DNA of 64,000 bases from the NCBI RefSeq assembly GCF_031928785.1, contig NZ_JARQAL010000003.1; one strand, 5' to 3'. Below, in pieces: positions 7,866 through 16,570 of the stretch; position 1 is the first letter of the stretch, and the number at the start of each line of letters is the position of its first letter. The DNA comes from Enterococcus_C asini_A (lineage in GTDB: Bacteria > Bacillota > Bacilli > Lactobacillales > Enterococcaceae). The notes beneath the pieces were generated by a model that was not told the origin of the DNA, did no database searches, and saw only the letters and a program-made list of their open reading frames with translations. Both the position numbers and the translations under genes were made by a program.

Positions 7866-8435
7866 ATGGATACCACAGAAATTAAAGCACGGATGAACTC
7901 CGGTGAAATTTATTACGAAAATGCCGAAATCTCCGCTGAACAAGCTCATTATCGGGATTTATTGTTTCAATTCAATCATACCTTGCCTAGTAAAACTGCC
8001 GAAAAGCAAGAAATTTTGAAAGCGTTACTAGGATCTTTTGGGGAGGGTTCTTATATTGAAGGGCCATTTTCGGCAAACTGGGGGAAAAATACCTACTTTG
8101 GGAAAAAGGTTTATGCCAATTCCCATTTAACCTTAGTGGATGATACGAAAATAACCATTGGGGATTTCGTTATGATGGGACCAAATGTTACGTTGTGTAC
8201 AGGCACCCATCCATTACCAGCGACATTACGAAAAAAAGCCGCTCAGTATAATTTGCCGGTGGTAATCGAAGAAAATGTTTGGTTGGGCGCAGGCGTTACG
8301 GTATTGCCTGGAGTGACCATTGGGAAAAACTCCGTGATTGGAGCTCATAGCTTGGTCACGAAAGATATTCCGGAAAATGTGATTGCCTATGGAAGTCCTT
8401 GTCAAGTCATTCGACCGTTGCCAAAAGAAGAGTAA
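7866..8435 (+). CDS. sugar O-acetyltransferase (maltose/galactoside type)
   Basis: A 189-residue left-handed parallel beta-helix enzyme of the LacA/Maa (NodL) group. An N-terminal Mac domain (about residues 5-60) is followed by hexapeptide repeats, with the catalytic His in the CTGTHP motif (about residues 117-122) and the repeats VWLGAGVTVLPGVTIG and SVIGAHSLV. It moves an acetyl group from acetyl-CoA to a hydroxyl of a sugar; the sugar cannot be read from sequence. Ribosome binding site GAGGGG precedes the ATG. A hairpin lies in its leader. Confidence 0.88.
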   Translation: MDTTEIKARMNSGEIYYENAEISAEQAHYRDLLFQFNHTLPSKTAEKQEILKALLGSFGEGSYIEGPFSANWGKNTYFGKKVYANSHLTLVDDTKITIGDFVMMGPNVTLCTGTHPLPATLRKKAAQYNLPVVIEENVWLGAGVTVLPGVTIGKNSVIGAHSLVTKDIPENVIAYGSPCQVIRPLPKEE

Positions 8436-8571
8436 AAGAAATCAAAAGCATGACACTCCTTTCGTCGTAACAAGGAACTCTTTGAATTTCCTATGTGAAA
8501 ACAGGTTCCGCTTTTAAGTTTTAGAACCACAGAGGCAGAAGATGCTTTTAATGGTATCGTACTTATAGACT

Positions 8572-8614
8572 AAAAAGCCAAGAAAACCAGTTTCCCGGTT
8601 TTCTTGGCTTTTTT
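8572..8614. terminator. bidirectional terminator
   Basis: A 17-bp perfect stem (8572-8588 with 8597-8613) ending in A and T runs. It serves both the acetyltransferase and, on the minus strand, mvaS, whose stop codon lies within it. Confidence 0.92.
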
Positions 8615-9764
8615 ACTCTTGGTAATACCGTACTTGATCTTTAATCGCTACCAATCGGTAAGGCGTTTGATCGCTATTTTTAGCGAGGTTTTCATTGGTT
8701 AGTTCTTTTGTAAATAATGCTTCATATTCTGGAATCGTTAGTTTTTGTCGGTTTTGTAACAATTCTTGATGAGCTGTTTTTTGTAAGTGTTGCTTATAGC
8801 CCGCTACTAAAGTACCAGTGAAGAACTCTGCCACCGCGCCAGAGCCGTAGCTAAACAGACCAATTTTTGAGCCAGGGACTAAGTTTTCGCTATGCTCCAA
8901 TAAAGAAAGCAGACCAAGATACAAAGAGCCGGTGTATAAATTGCCCACTTGTCGACTGTATGCGATGCTTTCTTCATACCGAGTTAAGAGTGTCTCGGAG
9001 ATGTTGGCATCCACACCTTCTAGACCGGCTAAAAGGGCTTTTTTACCCATTTTCGTATAAGGAATATGGAAACACATGGCGTCGAAAGCTTGCCAGTCTT
9101 GTTGGTAACGATTTTGGTATTCTTGCCAAACTTTAACAAAAGAGTCAATATAAGTGGCATTGGATAATGGACCATCGACTACAGGATAGGCTTCACCAGT
9201 AGGCCGCCAAAAATCATAAATATCTTGGGTTAAAGCTACCGATTCATCGGACAAAGCTAAGATACGAGGGTTTTCCGTGACTAACATAGCCACCGCACCA
9301 GCTCCTTGCGTTGGTTCGCCTCCAGAATTCAGGCCGTAGCGAGCGATGTCACAAGCAATTACCAGTGCTTTGCGCCCAGGATGACGCAAGACGTAATCTT
9401 TGGCTAATTGCAAGCCAGCAGTAGCCCCATAGCAAGCTTCTTTCATTTCAATCGAACGAGCAAAAGGCTGAATACCCAACAAGCGGTGTAAAATAACCGC
9501 TGCGGCTTTTGATTCATCAATGCTGGATTCCGTCCCTAAAATTACCAAATCAATCGTTTCTTTATCTTCTTTGGTTAACAAATGAGCAGCAGCATTGGCA
9601 GCTAAAGTGACGATATCTTGAGTAATGCTGGTCACTGCCATCTGGTCTTGGCCAATACCAATGTGAAATTTCCCGGGATCTACATCGCGGGCTAAGGCTA
9701 AATCGGTCATGTCCACATAATAAGGGGGCACAAAAAAGTTCAGTTTATCTATTCCTGCAAGCAT
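8613..9764 (-). CDS. mvaS: hydroxymethylglutaryl-CoA synthase
   Basis: A 383-residue enzyme that condenses acetyl-CoA with acetoacetyl-CoA to HMG-CoA, the second step of the mevalonate route to isoprenoids. The catalytic residues known from the enterococcal enzyme are in place: Glu79 (GTESS), Cys111 (EACYGAT) and His233 (FHIPYTKMGK). The sequence follows E. faecalis MvaS closely along its length. It is divergent from mvaE, with about 218 nt between the two starts, which probably holds both promoters. Its stop codon overlaps a strong terminator. Confidence 0.96.
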   Translation of the reverse strand: MLAGIDKLNFFVPPYYVDMTDLALARDVDPGKFHIGIGQDQMAVTSITQDIVTLAANAAAHLLTKEDKETIDLVILGTESSIDESKAAAVILHRLLGIQPFARSIEMKEACYGATAGLQLAKDYVLRHPGRKALVIACDIARYGLNSGGEPTQGAGAVAMLVTENPRILALSDESVALTQDIYDFWRPTGEAYPVVDGPLSNATYIDSFVKVWQEYQNRYQQDWQAFDAMCFHIPYTKMGKKALLAGLEGVDANISETLLTRYEESIAYSRQVGNLYTGSLYLGLLSLLEHSENLVPGSKIGLFSYGSGAVAEFFTGTLVAGYKQHLQKTAHQELLQNRQKLTIPEYEALFTKELTNENLAKNSDQTPYRLVAIKDQVRYYQE

Positions 9765-9982
9765 GACTTGCTCCTTTCAAGTATCTGGAATACTTCTTTA
9801 TAATTAATACATCTTATCTTAGCATAATCTGAAAAGATAATCGTGGGATTTTCGATTTGAAAGGCAGAGAGCACGCCGATTTTTAAAGTTTATTAAATAT
9901 TTTTCAGAGCACTTCATGAAAAAGAAAATCTTATATGTTTTTCAATTCAATAATGGTATATTGCAAGATGGAGGTGGCAAAT

Positions 9983-12385
9983 TTGAAAGAAGTTGTCATT
10001 ATAGACGGATTACGAACACCCATTGGAAAATATAAAGGGATGTTAAAAGATTTTACCGCCGTGGACTTAGGTACGAACTTGGCTACGGCTTTAATAGAAA
10101 AATACCCAGAGATACAAAAAGATATCAGCCAAGTAATTTTTGGCAATGTTTTACAAGCGGGAAATGGGCAAAACCCAGCCCGTCAGATTGCTTTAAAAGC
10201 CGGTTTAGGCTATGAAGTCACAGCAGCGACGATTAACGAAGTCTGTGGCTCTGGTATGAAAGCCGTCATGATGGCGCGACAAGCAATCTTATTAGGTGAA
10301 GCAGAGGTAGTTTTAGCTGGCGGGATTGAAAACATGACCAAAGCTCCCGGATTAGCCGAATTTGATTTTGAAAGTAAGACTTATGGAGCACCTTTAGCCA
10401 GTATGATTATCGACGGTCTAACCGATGCGCAATCTGGAAAACATATGGGCTTAACTGCAGAAAAAGTAGCCCAGGAGTATCAAGTGAGTCGAAAAGCTCA
10501 AGACGCTTTTGCCTTAGCTTCTCAACAAAAGGCTGCTAAAGCCCAAGCAGAAGGTCGCTTTAAAAACGAAATCGTACCTCTTGAATCTAATGAAGGTTTA
10601 CTCACAGAAGATGAAGGGATTCGCCCTGATTCCACGTTAGAAAAACTCGCCAACTTGCGAACCGCCTTTAAAGAAGGAGGAACGGTTACAGCGGGAAATG
10701 CTTCCACCATTAATGATGGTGCGGCAGCTTTAATCATCGCTTCCAAAGAATACGCCGAAGCGCATCACTTGCCGTATTTGGCGATTATCAAAGAAGTCGC
10801 TGAAGTAGGGATTGATCCTTCTGTAATGGGAATTTCACCGATTAAAGCCATTTCTCAAGTTTTAAAAAAAAGCCAGTTGCAAGTAGCAGACATCGATCTA
10901 TTTGAAATTAACGAAGCTTTTGCGGCCTCGTCTTTAGTAGTGGAACAAGAACTAGGTTTACCAAAAGAGAAAGTCAATATTTACGGTGGCGGGATTTCAC
11001 TAGGCCATGCCATAGGGGCAACGGGAGCTAGATTATTGACTACATTAAGTCATCAGATGACGGATTTAAACCAGCACTATGGCATTGCTTCTTTGTGTGT
11101 CGGTGGTGGTTTAGGTTTGGCAATATTATTGGAACGACCTGAGAATAATGAAGAAAAACGCTTTTATGAATTGACTGAAACAGAGCGTTTGGATGTATTA
11201 GTGGATCAGGGAAAAATCAGCCCCAAAGATCGTCAAGAATGGGCCAATACGGCGTTGAATCAGGAAATCAGCAGTCACTTGATTGAAAATGCGATTAGTG
11301 AAGTGGAAATTCCTTTAGGGGTAGCCCAACACGTCACGGTGAACCACAAAGAATATCTTGTACCGGTAGCTACGGAAGAACCTTCCGTGATTGCGGCTTT
11401 AAGCAACGGAGCAAAAATGGCTGGTAACTTTACCAGTACGGTGCTTTCTCGCTTAATGCGAGGGCAAATCGTTTTTTACGATGTCTCCAATCAACAAGAT
11501 TTACTGAATTGGTTGCAAAGTCAAGAAGGCCACTTTTTTGAAATTGCAAAAAAAGCCCATCCTTCGATTTATAAGCGAGGAGGTGGATTGCGGGAAATTT
11601 CTGCCAGAGCAATCGGTGGAGACTTTATTTCCTGTGATTTTCTTGTGGATGTCCAGTCAGCTATGGGAGCTAATATTATCAATACGATTTTGGAAGCTGT
11701 GGCAAAAGAAATTAAAGAACAACGTCCCGAAAAAATTCTCTTTGCTATTTTAAGCAATTTAACTACGGAGTCTTTAGTGAAAGCTCGCTGCTCGATTCCC
11801 TTTAGTCGTTTACACGCTACTAAAGGACAAGAAATCGCAGAAAAAATTGCCATAGCTTCTGAATATGCTCAATTGGACCCATATCGGGCTACTACGCATA
11901 ATAAAGGGATTATGAATGGTATAGATGGTATTTTGTTAGCCACCGGCAATGACACTAGAGCACAAGCTGCTGGAATTCATGCTTACGCTGGGTTAACAGG
12001 GCAATACAGAGGTTTGAGTCAGTGGCAGATTATTGGAGAAGAATTGGTGGGGGAAATAACCATTCCTTTAGCAATCGGAACAGTGGGCGGAGGCACCCGG
12101 GTTTTACCAAAAGCCCAAGCAGCTTTAGCCTTATTGAAGATAACCGAACCAGAAGAACTAGCCCAAGTGATTGCCAGCTGTGGTTTGGCCCAAAACTTAG
12201 CGGCTTTAAAAGCTTTGGTTTCTGATGGCATTCAAAAAGGACATATGGGGTTACAAGCTCGTTCTTTGGCGATGTCAGTCGGTGCAACAGGAGCGGAAAT
12301 CCAACAATTAAGCCGCCAATTAAAAAAAGCTGCTCATATGAATGAACAAACCGCTAGAGAGTTATTAGCCCAAATGCGGAAATAA
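9983..12385 (+). CDS. mvaE: acetyl-CoA acetyltransferase / HMG-CoA reductase fusion
   Basis: An 800-residue two-enzyme protein typical of enterococci. The thiolase half (about 1-390) has Cys88 (NEVCGSG), His342 (SLGHAIGATG) and Cys372 (SLCVGGG). The HMG-CoA reductase half (about 395-800) has the catalytic Glu in ATEEPSV (about 463-469), DVQSAMGANI, GTVGGGTRVLP and the C-terminal GHMGLQARSLAM with the conserved His. It makes acetoacetyl-CoA and reduces HMG-CoA to mevalonate, working on either side of MvaS. The frame opens 16 codons earlier, but ribosome binding site GGAGGT (9970-9975) points to the TTG at 9983, which also gives the family's N-terminus. Confidence 0.95.
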   Translation: MKEVVIIDGLRTPIGKYKGMLKDFTAVDLGTNLATALIEKYPEIQKDISQVIFGNVLQAGNGQNPARQIALKAGLGYEVTAATINEVCGSGMKAVMMARQAILLGEAEVVLAGGIENMTKAPGLAEFDFESKTYGAPLASMIIDGLTDAQSGKHMGLTAEKVAQEYQVSRKAQDAFALASQQKAAKAQAEGRFKNEIVPLESNEGLLTEDEGIRPDSTLEKLANLRTAFKEGGTVTAGNASTINDGAAALIIASKEYAEAHHLPYLAIIKEVAEVGIDPSVMGISPIKAISQVLKKSQLQVADIDLFEINEAFAASSLVVEQELGLPKEKVNIYGGGISLGHAIGATGARLLTTLSHQMTDLNQHYGIASLCVGGGLGLAILLERPENNEEKRFYELTETERLDVLVDQGKISPKDRQEWANTALNQEISSHLIENAISEVEIPLGVAQHVTVNHKEYLVPVATEEPSVIAALSNGAKMAGNFTSTVLSRLMRGQIVFYDVSNQQDLLNWLQSQEGHFFEIAKKAHPSIYKRGGGLREISARAIGGDFISCDFLVDVQSAMGANIINTILEAVAKEIKEQRPEKILFAILSNLTTESLVKARCSIPFSRLHATKGQEIAEKIAIASEYAQLDPYRATTHNKGIMNGIDGILLATGNDTRAQAAGIHAYAGLTGQYRGLSQWQIIGEELVGEITIPLAIGTVGGGTRVLPKAQAALALLKITEPEELAQVIASCGLAQNLAALKALVSDGIQKGHMGLQARSLAMSVGATGAEIQQLSRQLKKAAHMNEQTARELLAQMRK

Positions 12386-12431
12386 TAAATAATGAACATT
12401 TATGTTTAATTGGTAAAAAGATTCGGATGAT

Positions 12432-12741
12432 AAAAAAGCGCGACAATTTTTGTGCCTTAGTCCGAAGAGAGAACAATTACCATACGTGTAAAGAGAAAAA
12501 GCGTGGCTACGCTCCTTTCAGTCGCCTAGTACAGTTCAACTAAAGCAAAAATCGCTAAGTTGAACTAGCAAATTACGCTGACTTAGCTTGATAGAATCAA
12601 GATTAGTCAGCGTTTGAGATTTTTAGCAATGAAAAGAAGGCTATCTTCCAATGATTTTTAATGGAAGATAGCCTTCTTTTGCTTGCGTCTCACGTTTGGT
12701 ATTGTTCGGTTCGTAGGACGGTGACTCAACTATTGTCACAG
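12432..12741 (-). repeat. structured intergenic element, copy A
   Basis: Read on the minus strand it starts TGTGACAA (12733-12740) and ends TTGTCGCG (12439-12446) followed by a T run; these ends pair. Inside are a GTCC/GGAC pairing, a helix 12691-12704 with 12474-12488, a 19-bp hairpin (12632-12650 with 12662-12680) and a two-part hairpin ACGCTGACT/AGTCAGCGT with CTTGAT/ATCAAG (12575-12613). The same elements, in the same order, occur in copy B at 49279-49606. Compared with copy B it carries about 70 extra bases with two more hairpins (12501-12512 and 12533-12566). It begins 20 nt after the stop of the minus-strand gene at 12761. I do not recognise the family. Confidence 0.8.
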
Positions 12742-12760
12742 ACCTATTTGTTTTTGTGTT

Positions 12761-13462
12761 TTAGCGTTGTGCTAATGGTGTCATCGCCAAAGCTTCAATC
12801 AATGGAATGACTTCTGTTTTGACTTTGTATTTTCGTTCCAAAGCTTTTTCAATGACGAAACGATTGACTTCACTGGTGGAGACTTGAGCTAACAGACGGT
12901 CTTCTTTCGCTGTTTTTTCTTGAACTAAAACAGCATCGCCTTCTGTTGTGGTGAAGAATTTAGGGAATGCTTGAATCGCAGCGTCAAAAGCGGCATACGT
13001 CATAACAGCAGAGGTTGTTTCTTCTGCAACTGGTTCAGTAGTTTCTGTAGTTGCCTTTTCTGCTTTAGCCGTAGTTTTGGCTTTGACTACTTCCTCTTGA
13101 GTACTTGTTTTAGCAACGGATGCGATTTCTTCGGCAGGTTTTGCGGGTTTGTACCAGTAGTTGGCGATTTCTTGGGTTAAATTGGTAGTGAATTGTTCCA
13201 AAAGCCCCGCTTCATTTTTTTGAATTCGTTTGATGATGGCAGTGAAGCTATCATCAACGGGAACCGTCAATACAGGAGTATCTGTAGCTTTCAAATTTTC
13301 AATTAACATCTCTTGGCTATTTTTAGGATTTAGTTTTACCGTGATCTCTAAATCATACAAGTCAGCGGCTTTCTTTTCCAAGGTGTGGAACAATTGCTGC
13401 CGGGTGTTTTCAAATGACAAGCGGAATTGATTTAGCAATTTTTGTTTTTGTTTCTTTTTCAT
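12761..13462 (-). CDS. unknown Ala/Thr/Glu-rich linker protein
   Basis: I do not recognise this 233-residue protein. It seems soluble: a basic start, a first folded part (about 5-115) with mixed helix and strand character, an Ala/Thr/Glu/Lys-rich linker (about 118-160) and a second folded part (about 163-233). No signal peptide, membrane segment or catalytic motif is visible. Ribosome binding site AGAAGGAG precedes the ATG at 13462, so it is a real gene. It stands alone, with the structured repeat copy A directly after its stop. A nucleoid-associated protein and an aldo/keto reductase gene lie nearby but are not in its operon. Confidence 0.7.
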   Translation of the reverse strand: MKKKQKQKLLNQFRLSFENTRQQLFHTLEKKAADLYDLEITVKLNPKNSQEMLIENLKATDTPVLTVPVDDSFTAIIKRIQKNEAGLLEQFTTNLTQEIANYWYKPAKPAEEIASVAKTSTQEEVVKAKTTAKAEKATTETTEPVAEETTSAVMTYAAFDAAIQAFPKFFTTTEGDAVLVQEKTAKEDRLLAQVSTSEVNRFVIEKALERKYKVKTEVIPLIEALAMTPLAQR

Positions 13463-13614
13463 TTATCTGCTCCTTCTACTAATAGGGGTGACAAATCGTC
13501 ATTGAATTGTCAGTAACTAATTTGTCATCAAGAAAAACTAGCCCCTCAGTGGTAAATCCTCTCTGATTATAATGAAAAAAAATGAATTTGAAAAGCTTTA
13601 TGTAAAAATGAAGA

Positions 13615-13654
13615 GATTTGCGAAACATTTTCTGTAATCAATGTTTCGCAAATC
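13615..13654 (-). terminator. terminator of the aldo/keto reductase gene
   Basis: GATTTGCGAAACATT pairs perfectly with AATGTTTCGCAAATC. On the minus strand T-rich sequence follows. Confidence 0.85.
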
Positions 13655-13662
13655 CCTTTAAA

Positions 13663-14514
13663 TTAGAAGGTTGTCGTATCTGGATCTTTGGCTTTCCCAA
13701 CTACGCCGTCCAGTCTGTCAATTGCTGCCATTTCTTTTTCAGAAAGTTCGAAGTCAAAGAGTTTGGTATTTTCTTTGATTCTACTTGGGGTAACAGATTT
13801 TGGTAATGGTAAGAAGCCATGCTGTAAAGACCACCGCAAAGCGATTTGGGCGATAGATTTCTTATGGGTTTCAGCGATGGTTTTCATTTCTGATACATCA
13901 AAGATTTTCCCTGTACCTAATGGACTATAGGCTTCTAATAAAATATCGTTGTCTAAGCAGTAGTTGACAACATCTGCTTGTTTTTCACCAGGAGCTAGGA
14001 AGATTTGGTTCACCATCGGCATGATTTTAGCGGTTTTCTTTAATTCTTCCAGATGATGGGGTTGGAAGTTGGAAACCCCGATTGCTTTAATTTTCCCTGC
14101 TTTATACAACTCTTCCATTGCTCGCCAAGTTTCGGCATTCGCTTCTTGCCAATGATCCCGAAAATCAATAGGATTGGGCCAATGAATCAAAAAGAGATCC
14201 ACATAATCGGTACCTAGTTTTTTCAAAGATTCCTCAAAAGATGTCATGGTTAAATCGTAACTGTGATTTTTGTTCCAAAGTTTGGTGGTGATGAAAATTT
14301 CTTCTCGGGGCACACCACTTTCTTGCCAACCTTGGCCCACACTTTCTTCGTTTTGATAGCCTTGAGCGGTGTCAATGTGACGATAACCAGCTGCCAAAGC
14401 GGCTTTCACAGAATCTACAGCCACCTGACCATCAGGGGTTTGCCAGGTCCCAAATCCAACTACGGGAATTTTTACTCCATTGGCTAAGGTGTAAGTTGAT
14501 GTTAATGAATCCAT
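13663..14514 (-). CDS. aldo/keto reductase (2,5-diketogluconate reductase type)
   Basis: A 283-residue TIM-barrel NADPH-dependent oxidoreductase. The catalytic tetrad is readable: Asp and Tyr in YRHIDTAQGYQNE (about residues 44-56), Lys in ITTKLWN (about 78) and His in FLIHWPNP (about 111). The cofactor-binding end reads LPKSVTPSRIKEN. It reduces aldehydes or keto-sugars; the natural substrate is not evident. The frame opens 29 codons earlier, but the ATG at 14514 has ribosome binding site AAGGAGG. It is monocistronic with its own terminator. Confidence 0.9.
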   Translation of the reverse strand: MDSLTSTYTLANGVKIPVVGFGTWQTPDGQVAVDSVKAALAAGYRHIDTAQGYQNEESVGQGWQESGVPREEIFITTKLWNKNHSYDLTMTSFEESLKKLGTDYVDLFLIHWPNPIDFRDHWQEANAETWRAMEELYKAGKIKAIGVSNFQPHHLEELKKTAKIMPMVNQIFLAPGEKQADVVNYCLDNDILLEAYSPLGTGKIFDVSEMKTIAETHKKSIAQIALRWSLQHGFLPLPKSVTPSRIKENTKLFDFELSEKEMAAIDRLDGVVGKAKDPDTTTF

Positions 14515-14652
14515 AAATTGACTTCCTCCTTTTGCTTGTTTCTTTAAGTGTAACTCAATTAAAGGAAAAAGACCGATGATTTGCTTTGCTTTCCGTGGCA
14601 AAATGAGTGACTTTTGTGTACACTAAATAGGCGAAGAAAGGAACGAAAACAT

Positions 14653-15657
14653 TTGGATATCATGTTAAAAAAAGCAATTTTGCATATTGTAGATCGGGAA
14701 TCCGGTTCGCCGGTGTTCTCACAAGTGCCTTTAGATTTGACCAAGGAATATGTGCGGGAATATTTGACTAAAAAAATTCAAAAACTTTCCAATCCTCAAA
14801 CGAAAACCGGGACATTAAGTGCGGAGGCAGTATTCACCAAACTAGTAAAAGATAGCCAAGAAACTTTTACTATGGCCTCTGAGGCTATGACAGCTCGTTG
14901 GTATGAAAGTTATAGTCAAAGTGAAGATGCCCCGAGTTGTGATGTATTTGTGGTTTTGTATGAAGTGGATGTGACGCCTTATCTGGCTTTTGTGAAAGTC
15001 AATTACCATGAAGGCTATACTCACTTTGTCGAAGGGAGCGAAAAAGGAGTAGCCAATCAGCTGATCATCAACCGCGCTCTTTTAGCCAATAAAACCCAAA
15101 AAGCCGATGAAGGATTAACCGTGAACTTAGAGACATTGTTTTATGGCTTAATTGAAAAGAAATACACGTTCTCTGGTGAAAAACGCTTGTATTTTTCTAC
15201 TGAAGTGATTGAATCAGAGGCGCAACTTTCCTTAGAAGACAACGTCAAAGTCATTACCAAAGTCGCGGCTAAAATCGGTCAAAAATTCGAAGCGCCTCAG
15301 CACGATTTAGTAGCGGATGTAAAAGAATCCATTTATGATTCGATAGAAGAATCTGGAGAATTAGATGTAGCGATGGTGGCGGAAAAAGTTTTTAAAGACA
15401 ATATCACCGCTCAAATGACTTTTAAAGAAGAAGTCGTCGAAAAAGGTTTCGTGGATCGGGCACCCTTAGTGGAAGAAGTCAAAGAATTGACTGAGAAAAA
15501 ATATGGCAAGCAAAAACTACGTCTGTCTAATGGCATTGAATTAATTGTGCCTTTAGAAGTGTACCGCGACCCGAACTTGATTGAATTTATCAATAATCCT
15601 GATGGTACTATTTCCGTGACCATTAAAAATGTGGAAGATGTAATCAATCGCTTGTAA
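14653..15657 (+). CDS. nucleoid-associated protein, NdpA/YejK family
   Basis: A protein of about 334 residues matching the bacterial nucleoid-associated family (PF04245). The start ILHIVDRESGSPVFS and the C-terminal NGIELIVPLEVY and DGTISVTIKNV are typical of it. It is expected to bind the nucleoid; its cellular role is poorly defined. The TTG at 14653 sits about nine bases after GAAAGGAA, whereas the ATG at 14662 would be nearly 20 bases away, so TTG is preferred, although the ATG is possible. The following Nudix gene starts a few bases after its stop, so the two are cotranscribed. Confidence 0.83.
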   Translation: MDIMLKKAILHIVDRESGSPVFSQVPLDLTKEYVREYLTKKIQKLSNPQTKTGTLSAEAVFTKLVKDSQETFTMASEAMTARWYESYSQSEDAPSCDVFVVLYEVDVTPYLAFVKVNYHEGYTHFVEGSEKGVANQLIINRALLANKTQKADEGLTVNLETLFYGLIEKKYTFSGEKRLYFSTEVIESEAQLSLEDNVKVITKVAAKIGQKFEAPQHDLVADVKESIYDSIEESGELDVAMVAEKVFKDNITAQMTFKEEVVEKGFVDRAPLVEEVKELTEKKYGKQKLRLSNGIELIVPLEVYRDPNLIEFINNPDGTISVTIKNVEDVINRL

Positions 15658-15669
15658 AAGGAGTTTATG

Positions 15670-16293
15670 ATGGAACTAATTACCGGTCTTTCCAAGCTAA
15701 AAACATTAGTAAACACTAGTTTGGCTTTTAACAAAGATGTCTATGACCAAGAACGCCTAGTAGAAATGCAAGGCATTATAAAAGACTTGGTCACCACTTA
15801 CAGCACAAATCTTACAGAAAACGAAATCCAGCGTTACTTTTCTTCCGATGTGGGTTATGTAACCCCTAAAGTTGATATTCGAGCAGTAGTTTTTAATGCC
15901 CAAGGAAAATTGCTATTAGTTCAGGAAAAAAGCGATCACACCTGGGCTTTACCTGGTGGATGGGCCGATGTAGGTTATTCCCCGGGAGAAATCGCTCAAA
16001 AAGAAACCTTTGAAGAAGCAGGGCTCGATGTGGTGCCTAAGCAATTACTAAAAGTGGTGGACAAAGCCAAGCACGATTATCCTCAAAGTTTAGAATATGT
16101 GTATAAATTTTTTATCTTATGCCAAGCCGATTCTGAGAAAGTCTCTACCGGTATTGAAACCAGTGACGTGGCCTTTTTCACTGAAGCAGAAGTTGAACAG
16201 TTAGCCATTTCCGTTCAACGCAATCGACTAGCGGATTTGAAAGTACTTTTCGCTTTTTACCGTAATCCGTGGCAAATTACTCAATTTGATTAA
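15670..16293 (+). CDS. Nudix hydrolase with N-terminal Nudix_N domain
   Basis: A 207-residue protein with a helical N-terminal domain (about 1-65) found on a group of Gram-positive Nudix enzymes, then a Nudix fold. The Nudix box GGWADVG-Y-SPGEIAQKE-TFEEAGLD has the catalytic EE pair, but Tyr replaces the usual first Glu and Lys the usual Arg; as I recall such variants are common in this group. It likely hydrolyses a nucleoside-diphosphate derivative such as an ADP-sugar. Two adjacent ATGs are possible; the second (15670) is better spaced from GGAG. Confidence 0.85.
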   Translation: MELITGLSKLKTLVNTSLAFNKDVYDQERLVEMQGIIKDLVTTYSTNLTENEIQRYFSSDVGYVTPKVDIRAVVFNAQGKLLLVQEKSDHTWALPGGWADVGYSPGEIAQKETFEEAGLDVVPKQLLKVVDKAKHDYPQSLEYVYKFFILCQADSEKVSTGIETSDVAFFTEAEVEQLAISVQRNRLADLKVLFAFYRNPWQITQFD

Positions 16294-16296
16294 CTA

Positions 16297-16324
16297 AGTC
16301 GTCTCGAATGGGACGGCTTTTTTT
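16297..16324 (+). terminator. terminator after the Nudix gene
   Basis: AGTCGTCTC pairs with GGGACGGCT (two wobbles), followed by seven T. Confidence 0.85.
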
Positions 16325-16382
16325 GATTAGGTTGTGATATTTTCCTTTTTTTATCCGCTAAATTGGCTCCGAGTCAAGATAA

Positions 16383-16410
16383 TTGACTTTGACTAAATTT
16401 GACCTATAAT
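16383..16410 (+). promoter_or_regulatory. tuf promoter P1
   Basis: TTGACT (16383-16388), 16-nt spacer, TATAAT (16405-16410). Confidence 0.75.
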
Positions 16411-16471
16411 AAAGTCAGCTCAAGATAACTAACTATTAGTAAGGGACATTTGTTGTTGCGAGAGCAAATTT

Positions 16472-16500
16472 TTTACATTCGGTCAAGGGGAGCCTATAAT
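16472..16500 (+). promoter_or_regulatory. tuf promoter P2
   Basis: TTTACA (16472-16477), 17-nt spacer, TATAAT (16495-16500). The 70-nt leader holds a small hairpin ACTCGG/CCGAGT just before the ribosome binding site. Confidence 0.8.
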
Positions 16501-16570
16501 AGTTACGTAAGAGCCAAGATAACTTGACCCAGTGACTCGGCAAACCCGAGTAGATTTGGAGGGAAAAATA

